A DNA stretch of 52,478 nt, taken from positions 1 through 52,478 of the forward strand of contig JANKMX010000010.1 of assembly GCA_024649995.1 (NCBI GenBank), in the 5' to 3' direction. The notes beneath the pieces were generated by a model, which saw only the letters and a list, made by a program, of their open reading frames with translations, had not been told where the DNA came from and searched no databases. Origin of the DNA: Gudongella sp. (GTDB lineage: Bacteria > Bacillota > Clostridia > Tissierellales > Tissierellaceae). Positions 33,801 to 39,771 of this stretch are shown piece by piece (position 1 is the stretch's first letter; each line of letters starts with the position of its first letter). The position numbers were made by a program, and so were the translations under genes.

Positions 33801-34830
33801 AGCCAACATCGGTGTCCAGGTATACATAGGGAACCTCATTGATCCCGAATGCCACCGTATAGTCTCCTGCCTCCTGGATTGGTACGGTCAGGATTGTCTG
33901 CCTTGACTTGTTCTTGAAGGTTAAGTTCCCGGCATTGTCCTTTGCCTTGACATAGTTGTCGATCAGATATCCTGCATTGATTCCTTCATAGGTGTTCTCC
34001 ACAATCTCACCACCTACATTCTCAAAATGGGATACCCTTTCATGCCCCTCCAGGTCCTCCTCTATCTGTTTCAGAGATATTGCCCTGTAGCCCTCAACTC
34101 CAGGACCCTCTATGGTCAAGGTTGCGCCTGATATTGCATCAATATTGTAGGGGGCTCCCTCATAGGAAAGATGCCTGTAAGGTGAATCCTCCCCAGCTGG
34201 AGCAGATTGTGGCTCATCTCCAACTGTAATCTTAACTACCTCCTTGCCCCATCTGGACATGTTCATATCGTCAATGCCTGTCTGCCCAAAGGCCAGCTTG
34301 GGGAAGCCCTCATCCAGGTCAGCTTCAGTTAGTGCCCTGTCCTCCCATTGGACAGGAGGCGAAAAGATATTTTGTGGAAAATCGGCCAGTACCGCTGAAT
34401 ATTTTGCCAGCATTGGTCCAACCTTCTCGCTTGTGGACTCCGTGAAATCAGTGTATGTATAGACATCCCAAAGCTCGCTTATGGTCTTCTGGAATTTGAA
34501 CCCGTCAGCACATAGGAAGTCCACCACATAATCCTGGTCATCCTTTAGGTTGTCCTCACCTATAAGCTCAAGAAGGTCATAGCCCTTAACCTTCACTATC
34601 TTGTGGAAGCCAAGACTGTTGTTTGTTGAGTAGATCCTTTCCTGAATTATGTACTCGTCCCAGTCCTCCTGACCAATTAACACTTCCTGTTTCACTCCGC
34701 TTCCGGTTATGACAAGTTCTCCGGATGCTGCTTCTGCAGCAGGTACAAGGAAACCAAATTGTCCAAGTACCAGTGCTATTGCCAAAAGGAAGCCAACAAG
34801 AGTATTGCTGCACATTCTTCTTACATTCAT
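30877..34830 (-). CDS. giant S-layer protein: three SUOX-fold domains, beta-propeller and SLH anchor
   Basis: A 1317-residue exported protein; start at 34830 behind GGAGGG, signal peptide ending AAEAA. Three SUOX-like domains lie at about 38-205, 398-585 and 625-775. Between the first two, IDAISGATLT (S234-T237) resembles an FMN-attachment motif. Residues about 815-1140 hold repeated WIG blades (NLWIGTNNGG, GGIWIGTQNGL, GGVWITRSG) of the two-component-regulator (Reg_prop) propeller type. Three SLH repeats (about 1147-1317; GYPDGSFRPDG, GFPDGSFGGARP) give wall anchoring. Cys is rare: four sites in the mature chain, no obvious molybdenum-ligand pattern. I do not know a described protein with this architecture. 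Probably an outward-facing partner of the membrane redox proteins. Confidence 0.88.
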   Translation of the reverse strand: MNVRRMCSNTLVGFLLAIALVLGQFGFLVPAAEAASGELVITGSGVKQEVLIGQEDWDEYIIQERIYSTNNSLGFHKIVKVKGYDLLELIGEDNLKDDQDYVVDFLCADGFKFQKTISELWDVYTYTDFTESTSEKVGPMLAKYSAVLADFPQNIFSPPVQWEDRALTEADLDEGFPKLAFGQTGIDDMNMSRWGKEVVKITVGDEPQSAPAGEDSPYRHLSYEGAPYNIDAISGATLTIEGPGVEGYRAISLKQIEEDLEGHERVSHFENVGGEIVENTYEGINAGYLIDNYVKAKDNAGNLTFKNKSRQTILTVPIQEAGDYTVAFGINEVPYVYLDTDVGYREDKYNNNGCFKLVYGQEESEAKEFSNVAYIYIEEKDAKNIYEHTYGPYEDPRYTDYELIIHGDAMEGQKVYMVSEIEKMKDIMHQDEYSLSNSEYFWYYNTYKGVKLLDLLEEAGMDKNLPDSTTVQFIAADNYNFAPMTLGDIRDYSLYGYYEKDAGDLGDGSFDGKSVEPIRSGQPPLVAYGFNGYPYVISPTDEGYNPGLGNDGGPIRVIFGKTGYNDTNGSNQVQFLKEIIVGGGEPVSTGDSQGSGTGEETMKPIDPSSSWNHNRDPYMEYLDQPVLRITGSQIKEPVTLSLRQVESLTGHALKDIYSGDGVREFEGVILWDIISKVAELEDDVETPSIRVFSGPNYNQVLRSADQVINGVVNSKGQLKKIILAYAVDGYPLVPDESSIGYAYNNAYGPLRLIIEENKSMWVKWTDCIVVGTGDYEKPMVEDIADWDMKLPGDDVVPAMELEIWIDYRNNTGREMTEASVRAMEFDKDGNLWIGTNNGGISVRSPEGKWSHINSIYTADGEMVKVDTSYAIVQRDNGQLWIANGGPTEPRGILVLQDDQWTSLTKESTGLPACFVQELEDDGKGGIWIGTQNGLAHVDSQDNWKIYTQEEGLLPYSVDALEPDGKGGVWIGYYPDTEGTEDKPEYLGGYQHLSSDGELTTFEGFDSSNFNINWTRSISRDADGGVWITRSGNAPGFTKGEADYIKDGERTVYTAMELYPGLREDSDIRMIIADENESGVIYIATKGQGVVRADLEKGQFESFSSDSVFPSRQWDDVYFVDCEDDILMVGSNGGAALRLEHEEFQDSSSHWAREHISKMSAMGYVKGDGDAFRPNDSITRAEFVTLVTRIIGADIRDGMDNPFSDIGEQSWYMDNVLAAADLGIVGGYPDGSFRPDGQITRAEIAAILGKLYQEEIPQEDIDSILAGYSDSIPQWAWESVAKVTDHEIIKGFPDGSFGGARPATRAEVAVMLYRYLKD

Positions 34831-34853
34831 AGTCTCCCTCCTCAAATGTAAAT

Positions 34854-34886
34854 GAACGGGCGGTTGCAAAATGCCCTCGCCCGTCC
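34854..34886 (-). promoter_or_regulatory. intercistronic hairpin between the two SLH genes
   Basis: GGACGGGCG and CGCCCGTTC form a 9-bp stem with an inner GCA/TGC helix, in the 73-base gap after the first gene of the operon. No T-run follows, so it may set the ratio of the first gene's mRNA to the rest. Confidence 0.6.
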
Positions 34887-34903
34887 ACATTCAATACTAT
34901 GGT

Positions 34904-36049
34904 CTACTCTGCAAATAGAGTGTTGTAAACTATCACAGCAGCCTCAGCCCTGTTTACAACCTTAACCGGTTCAAAGCTATCTCCTGCAACCTCTGCAAAA
35001 ACTCCCTGAGCCTCTAGCCATGCAACTTCATTTGAAGCCCACTCAGGTACGATGTCCTTGTCCATGAAGTTTGATTTTTCCATTACAAACTTGTCCAATT
35101 TAGCCTGATCAACAATTCCGGCCATAACAGCTCCCCTTCCGGCAACCGCTGCAATTTCCTGTCTGTTTATCACCTTGTCAGGCATAAATGTACCATCTGT
35201 GTACCCTGTAAACAATCCGTTATCAACAGCTGCCTGGACATATGGTGCGTGCCACGCTTCAGCTGTTACATCAGAAAAGCTTCCCTCATAGTCTCCAAGC
35301 TCATAGCCCAATGACTCAACCATAATCTTGGCAAACTGGGCTCTTGTGAACTCCTTCTCAGGTGCATAGATTCCATCGCCCATTCCATTTATTATTCCCT
35401 TTTCAGCCATGGCCATTATAGCAGTCTGGGCATAGGCATACTCCTCTGTTATATCTGTGAATTCTATTGCTGGCATCTCTTCAGCAGGCTCCTCCTCAAC
35501 CGGTTCCTCAACCACAGGCTCCTCTACTGCTGGCTCTGCTGCTGTAACCTTTATATCCACAACTAGCTTGTATACAGTATTGAATTCTCCCTCTTCCTTA
35601 ACTTTCCTGTAAACAACAATCTCATCAGTCTCAGGATTATCATCATTGTCTATTGCTTCCCCATCAACCTCATAGGCCATTACGAACTTCAAGGCTTCAT
35701 CCATAACATCTGAAAGTGGTTGTGGGTCTATAGGCCAAGCATCAGCTGCTGTAAATTCAACCATTCCCTCTTCCAAATCAAGCCCTGCCATTTCCTCCAA
35801 TACATAAGCAAGACTTACTCCCTTGACAATTACAGATTTTTCACCGCCCTTGGAGTTGTATATGTATTCCTCGTCAATCTGACCTTCTTCTGACACTGCC
35901 ATAAGGTCCTCCAGAGTAAAGTGAAGTGCCTCTTCAATGCCCTCACCTGATACGGTTACAACCGCATCCTCCTCAGCAAATGCAAGCTGAGTCAATGACA
36001 TGGCAAGAACCAGCATCATAGTCAATAATCTTAAGTTGCTTTTTTTCAT
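34904..36049 (-). CDS. SLH protein with SUOX-fold (molybdopterin-binding-like) domain
   Basis: A 381-residue exported protein: signal peptide (about 1-25, ending LAFAEE), a SUOX-like domain (about 28-165: VKGVSLAYVLEEMAGLD, VEFTAADAWPIDP, FVMAYEVDGEAI, YKLVVDIKVT), a Glu/Pro hinge (EEPVVEEPVEEEP) and three SLH repeats (about 190-381; GYTDGTFMPDKVINRQE). No cysteine is present. Start at 36049 behind GGTGGAAG; an ATG six codons upstream lies inside the site. As the first gene after the riboswitch it is probably the most strongly expressed, as befits a surface protein. Confidence 0.87.
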   Translation of the reverse strand: MKKSNLRLLTMMLVLAMSLTQLAFAEEDAVVTVSGEGIEEALHFTLEDLMAVSEEGQIDEEYIYNSKGGEKSVIVKGVSLAYVLEEMAGLDLEEGMVEFTAADAWPIDPQPLSDVMDEALKFVMAYEVDGEAIDNDDNPETDEIVVYRKVKEEGEFNTVYKLVVDIKVTAAEPAVEEPVVEEPVEEEPAEEMPAIEFTDITEEYAYAQTAIMAMAEKGIINGMGDGIYAPEKEFTRAQFAKIMVESLGYELGDYEGSFSDVTAEAWHAPYVQAAVDNGLFTGYTDGTFMPDKVINRQEIAAVAGRGAVMAGIVDQAKLDKFVMEKSNFMDKDIVPEWASNEVAWLEAQGVFAEVAGDSFEPVKVVNRAEAAVIVYNTLFAE

Positions 36050-36094
36050 TTTTCTTCCACCTTTCATATTGTTTTGATCAAATGGAAAGAAGCT

Positions 36095-36128
36095 AAAAAA
36101 AAATCGACATCCCTGTCTGGAATATCGA
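36095..36128 (-). terminator. riboswitch-controlled intrinsic terminator
   Basis: TCGATATTCC and GGGATGTCGA pair (10 bp with G-U pairs) around AGACA, followed by nine T. The 5' arm (36128-36119) contains the 3' strand of the aptamer's closing stem (36126-36121), so the two structures exclude each other. It ends 45 bases before the first start codon. Confidence 0.88.
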
Positions 36129-36226
36129 CGCCCTTCTCCTTTCCAACAGGAGGCACAGCCGTTTCCAGCTGAACCCTAACGGCAGGTCAGCCATTCATTG
36201 CCAGGCCAATCTGCTCGGAGAATATT
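36121..36226 (-). ncRNA. candidate Moco/Tuco (molybdenum or tungsten cofactor) riboswitch aptamer
   Basis: A 106-base leader closed by AATATT/GATATT. Inside are CTCCGAGC, the block GGCTGACCTGCC, a hairpin CAGCTG-GAAA-CGGCTG with a GNRA tetraloop, and GCCTCC...GGAGAAGGGCGTCGA. I recall these blocks from the MOCO RNA motif (RF01055). The CAGCTG hairpin, the CTCC/GGAG pairing and the closing stem fold by hand. mobB and eight molybdopterin-type folds downstream agree with the ligand. Ligand binding should stabilise the closing stem and free transcription (an ON switch). Another class remains possible. Confidence 0.65.
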
Positions 36227-36237
36227 TGATTAACAAC

Positions 36238-36266
36238 ATTTTAACATACTCACCTTTTAAAGTAAA
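36238..36266 (-). promoter_or_regulatory. promoter of the 14-gene operon
   Basis: TTTACT (36266-36261) and TAAAAT (36243-36238) with an exact 17-base spacer. Transcription would start just before the aptamer. A 12-base perfect palindrome, GTAAAGCTTTAC (36262-36273), overlaps the -35, which suggests an added protein-based control. Confidence 0.7.
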
Positions 36267-36304
36267 GCTTTACAGGAGTTGATAATTAACTATTTTTTAC
36301 AGCT

Positions 36305-38077
36305 CTACATCCACACAAGCATGATCATTGGAACTGCCACAGCTGCAACAATAACCTCCAAGGGAAGTCCCATTTTCCAGTAGTCCCCGAACTTATAGCC
36401 TCCTGGTCCCATAACCAGAGTATTTGACTGATGTCCTATGGGCGTAAGGAATGAACAGGATGCTCCAATGGCAACACTCATAAGGAAGGCATCAGGTGAT
36501 GCTGAAAGACCTTCTGCAATCTCAAGAGCAATAGGTGCCATTATAAGCACGGCAGCTGCGTTATTGACTATATCCGATAGGGTCATGGATATTACAAGTA
36601 CTGCGAGGACCATGGCCCATAGAGGTAGTCTGTCCGCCAGTCCCAATACACTTTCAGCGATAAGCTGAGCTCCACCTGTGGTTTCAAGAGCCCTACTGAC
36701 GGGGATGATTGAGCCTAAAAGTACAATTATAGACCAGTCGATGCTTTCATACATTTCCTTTAGGGAAATGAAGTTTCCAAGCACCATTACCACTGCTGCC
36801 GCCATAAAGGATACCTGGACCGGTATAAAGCCAAGTGCTGTAAGGGCAAGTGCAGTTGCAAAAACAAGTACTCCTGGTATCAGCCGTCTTGGTTTGCCAA
36901 GGCTGATTCCCCTTCCAGCCAATGGAAGGCAGCCCCACTGGGTGATTATTTCAGATAGGGTTTCAGGAGATCCCTGCAGGAGCAGTATATCACCAACAAC
37001 AAATCTAACGGAATCAGGTGATTTACTTAGCCTTACCCCTTCTCTGGCAACTCCAAGTAGGTTTATCCCGTAACGGCTCCTTATCCTCATGGCTTTTGCC
37101 GTTCTTCCAATGATAAAGGAGTTTGTCATGACCACAGCTTCCATGATTTCAACATCATCGGTCCTTATGTCCTCCTGTGAGAGCTTGTCAGTATCTGCCA
37201 GCTTGAGATCTGTTGCATCAAGAATTTCCTGGATCTCACCTGCCGTCGCCTCCACAATTACGGAATCGTCCTCCTCCAGAGGTAGCTTCAGGGAAGGTGC
37301 TGCCATGTTTCTTTCATTCCTGATTACAGAAACAACCTTAAGCTCACCCTTTATGGCCTCCTCCAGCTCATTGATTGTTTTTCCGATGTATTCAGATTCC
37401 TCTGGAATTCTTAGTTCTGTTATATAATCCTTTATCTCAAATAGATCCTCATCTGATTTCCCTCCTGCCCTTTTTGGGATCAGCCTCCAGCCAATTACAA
37501 GAATAAATGCAACCCCAGCGGCTGCAACTGCTCCTCCAACAGGTGAAAAATCAAACATCCCAAAAGCCTCACCAGTGTAGTCTGCCCTGAAGGTTGAGAT
37601 TATTATATTAGGCGGAGTCCCAACCAGTGTGGTCATTCCTCCAAGAAGAGACCCAAATGCCAGGGGCATGAGGAATATTGAGGGCGACTTGTTGTTTTTT
37701 CTGGCCATCTTTATGGCTACGGGCATCATTAGGGCCAGTGCCCCAATATTGTTCATAAATGCAGAGCTTATGGTGACTGCCAGTATCAGAAAGGTCATCT
37801 GCACCAGAATATTGTCTCCAAGCCTCAACAGATACCTGGCCATGAAGTCAACAACACCAGCATTCATCAAGCCCTTGCTGACCACAAGAACTGCCGCGAC
37901 AGTGATCACTGCTGGATGCCCAAAGCCCTGAAAAACCTCATCCATTGGCACAAGACCAGTAAGACTTGCAACCAAAAGGGTAACCAGGGATACAATATCA
38001 TACCGCCATTTTCCCCAAATAAAGAAAAGTAGCATAAGTGCTATGAGTCCAAATATCATATATAGGTCATTTGACAT
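36305..38077 (-). CDS. SLC13/DASS-type permease with two RCK_C-like cytoplasmic domains
   Basis: A 590-residue membrane transporter. The membrane halves are at about 1-200 and 385-590, each with a re-entrant motif: GTPPNIIIS in the first, which matches the SNT-like substrate site, and IGHQSNTLVMGPGGY in the second. Between them are two TrkA_C/RCK_C-like domains (RIPEESEYIGKTINELEE, TNSFIIGRTAKAMRIRSRYGINLLGV). This layout is typical of the bacterial SAC1/YbhI-like group, with anion substrates such as sulfate or dicarboxylates. The start at 38077 is 9 bases after GGGAG. It is upstream of the riboswitch operon, same strand; molybdate or tungstate transport is only a guess. Confidence 0.87.
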   Translation of the reverse strand: MSNDLYMIFGLIALMLLFFIWGKWRYDIVSLVTLLVASLTGLVPMDEVFQGFGHPAVITVAAVLVVSKGLMNAGVVDFMARYLLRLGDNILVQMTFLILAVTISSAFMNNIGALALMMPVAIKMARKNNKSPSIFLMPLAFGSLLGGMTTLVGTPPNIIISTFRADYTGEAFGMFDFSPVGGAVAAAGVAFILVIGWRLIPKRAGGKSDEDLFEIKDYITELRIPEESEYIGKTINELEEAIKGELKVVSVIRNERNMAAPSLKLPLEEDDSVIVEATAGEIQEILDATDLKLADTDKLSQEDIRTDDVEIMEAVVMTNSFIIGRTAKAMRIRSRYGINLLGVAREGVRLSKSPDSVRFVVGDILLLQGSPETLSEIITQWGCLPLAGRGISLGKPRRLIPGVLVFATALALTALGFIPVQVSFMAAAVVMVLGNFISLKEMYESIDWSIIVLLGSIIPVSRALETTGGAQLIAESVLGLADRLPLWAMVLAVLVISMTLSDIVNNAAAVLIMAPIALEIAEGLSASPDAFLMSVAIGASCSFLTPIGHQSNTLVMGPGGYKFGDYWKMGLPLEVIVAAVAVPMIMLVWM

Positions 38078-38132
38078 GGAGGTCATCTCCCATCTGTTGA
38101 TTTTCCAAAAAGTCTCCACTTCAAATATATAC

Positions 38133-38171
38133 CAAAAACCGGCATTGACTAAACCTTCTCATCAATGCCGG
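38133..38171 (-). terminator. terminator of the PhoH gene
   Basis: CCGGCATTGA and TCAATGCCGG form a 10-bp stem followed by TTTTTGG on the minus strand. Confidence 0.9.
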
Positions 38172-38192
38172 CAACTTTTCCCATTATATTAA

Positions 38193-39560
38193 CTACATTC
38201 TCGTAGAGGCATCGTGTGCCAGACTGGACCTTAAGCACTCATCTGAACGCATTGTGATCTGGAAGCAAAGGGGACTACCCTTCATCTTCTCAGATGCATA
38301 GCTCAATCCATTTGTCCTTTCATCCAGAAGCGGATGGTCAATCTGCTGAGGATCTCCCAGAAGTACAACCTTGGTTCCCTTTCCAACCCTTGTGACTATT
38401 CCCTTTACCTGCTTGGGGGTCAGATTCTGGGCCTCATCAATTATCAGGTATGTGTTTGTAATGGACCGGCCCCTGATAAAGTTCATCGCTTCAGCTACAA
38501 TAACATGTCGATAGAAGAGCTCATCAATCTTGTCCCTTAGCTGCTTCTCGTTCTTGTAGCGTTCGTTGTCATTCCTGTCAACAAGTATCTCAAGGTTATC
38601 TATGATTGGCCTTAGATAGGGAGCAATCTTTTCCTCCTCTGTTCCTGGAAGAAAGCCTATGTCCTCATCAAACTGAACATTTGGCCTTGTTATGAGTATC
38701 TTCCTGTACCTTCTTGTGGCAGGCTCGTATGTATGCTGCAGTCCAACCGCCAGGGAATAGAAGGTCTTTGCAGTTCCTGCCGTTCCCTTGACTATTACCA
38801 GGGGAGCCGTTTCAGGATCCTGCATCAGAGCCTCCTGTAGGAATCTCTGTCCCACATTCCTGGGCTTGACACCGAAGGGCTCCTCATTAAGGCTCCACAG
38901 GGGAATTATCTTGCTTCCGTCAAACCTCCCCAGGAGTGTCCTCTTTTCGTTAGTCTCAGAATGTAAAATGAAAAACTGGTTTGGAACCGGTTCCACATGG
39001 ACCCTTTCCAAGCCCTTCATTATAAAGGCATTCTCCGGACTGAGTCCCTTCTTCTTGAATTCACCCATTGCCCTATCGCTTATATATGCATCCATCCTTC
39101 CGGTGTACTGCGCTTCAAAGCTTGGAGATTGCTCCGTTGTATAGTCTTCGGCAGGTACACCCATCATCTGCGCCTTCAGTCTAACAATGATATCCTTTGT
39201 TACCAGAATTACATTGTCACCCTTTTCCATGAGACCCTTGCAGACCTTCAGGATCCTGTTGTCGCAGGTATCTCCATGAAAACCATCTGGAATCTGGACA
39301 GATGTGTAGTTTGTCTCAATCTTGAGCATCCCACCAGTATCCAGCATCACTCCATCATATAGGCTGCCCTTTGTCCTTAATCCTTCAAGAAATCTGATTG
39401 CCTGTCTGCAGTTTGCACCTCTCTCAGCATCGTCGTTCTTATGCTTGTCAAGCTCCTCCAGAACAGCAACCGGAAGAATTACCCTGTTGTCTTCAAATGA
39501 GTACAGAGCGGCAGGGGATTGAATGATAACATTAGTGTCTAGCACATAGGTTTTTTTCAT
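38193..39560 (-). CDS. PIN-PhoH family ATPase (PhoH2-like)
   Basis: A 455-residue cytoplasmic protein. Residues about 4-130 are a PIN nuclease domain: YVLDTNVII at the start, EELDKHK, and the acidic pair in CDNRIL. Residues about 215-455 are a PhoH-like P-loop ATPase with Walker A VKGTAGTAKTF and Walker B YLIIDEAQNLT. Members with this fusion have been described as ATP-dependent RNA helicase-nucleases with toxin-like origin. In Walker A the usual GTGKT is GTAKT, with Ala for Gly, a change seen in some PhoH2 proteins. Monocistronic: strong terminator downstream, own promoter at 39609-39637. No antitoxin gene is nearby. Confidence 0.92.
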   Translation of the reverse strand: MKKTYVLDTNVIIQSPAALYSFEDNRVILPVAVLEELDKHKNDDAERGANCRQAIRFLEGLRTKGSLYDGVMLDTGGMLKIETNYTSVQIPDGFHGDTCDNRILKVCKGLMEKGDNVILVTKDIIVRLKAQMMGVPAEDYTTEQSPSFEAQYTGRMDAYISDRAMGEFKKKGLSPENAFIMKGLERVHVEPVPNQFFILHSETNEKRTLLGRFDGSKIIPLWSLNEEPFGVKPRNVGQRFLQEALMQDPETAPLVIVKGTAGTAKTFYSLAVGLQHTYEPATRRYRKILITRPNVQFDEDIGFLPGTEEEKIAPYLRPIIDNLEILVDRNDNERYKNEKQLRDKIDELFYRHVIVAEAMNFIRGRSITNTYLIIDEAQNLTPKQVKGIVTRVGKGTKVVLLGDPQQIDHPLLDERTNGLSYASEKMKGSPLCFQITMRSDECLRSSLAHDASTRM

Positions 39561-39608
39561 GGGCCGACCTCCGTTTTATTTAGTTACCGTATTAAACTTC
39601 CTGGTTAT

Positions 39609-39637
39609 ATTATACTATATCCGGCATAAGTTTTAAA
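39609..39637 (-). promoter_or_regulatory. promoter of the PhoH gene
   Basis: TATAAT (39614-39609) preceded by TTTAAA (39637-39632) at a 17-base spacing, 49 bases upstream of the start. Confidence 0.55.
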
Positions 39638-39697
39638 TCAATAAATTGTATATTTTAGTTAATTTATTGTAAAAAACAACTATATCTTGTATGATAC

Positions 39698-39742
39698 AAA
39701 AATAAAAGAGAACCGATGCCTTTAAATTTATCGCATCGGTTC
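39698..39742 (-). terminator. terminator of the GGADGPT lipoprotein gene
   Basis: GAACCGATGC and GCATCGGTTC form a 10-bp stem, followed by TCTTTTATTTTTG on the minus strand, 30 bases after the stop at 39772. Confidence 0.85.
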
Positions 39743-39766
39743 CGGTTCTTTTTGCGTTATTTTGTG
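39739..39766. repeat. 28-base short repeat, copy 2
   Basis: It matches 23955-23982 over 26 of 28 bases. It lies between a stop codon and a terminator hairpin, and its first four bases are part of the hairpin. Confidence 0.6.
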
Positions 39767-39771
39767 TTCTT

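Noticed and set aside
24623-36049. sulfite oxidase or YedY-type enzymes
   Set aside because: The fold pattern is present, but no copy has a conserved Cys at the molybdenum-ligand position, and the domains are shorter than the enzymes.
36121-36226. cobalamin riboswitch
   Set aside because: GGCTGACCTGCC recalls the B12 box, but the other conserved blocks are missing and the block order is wrong. The Moco class fits better.
38193-39560. toxin-antitoxin module (PIN-PhoH)
   Set aside because: The PIN domain is fused to PhoH, and no small antitoxin gene lies beside it; terminator and promoter show a single-gene unit.
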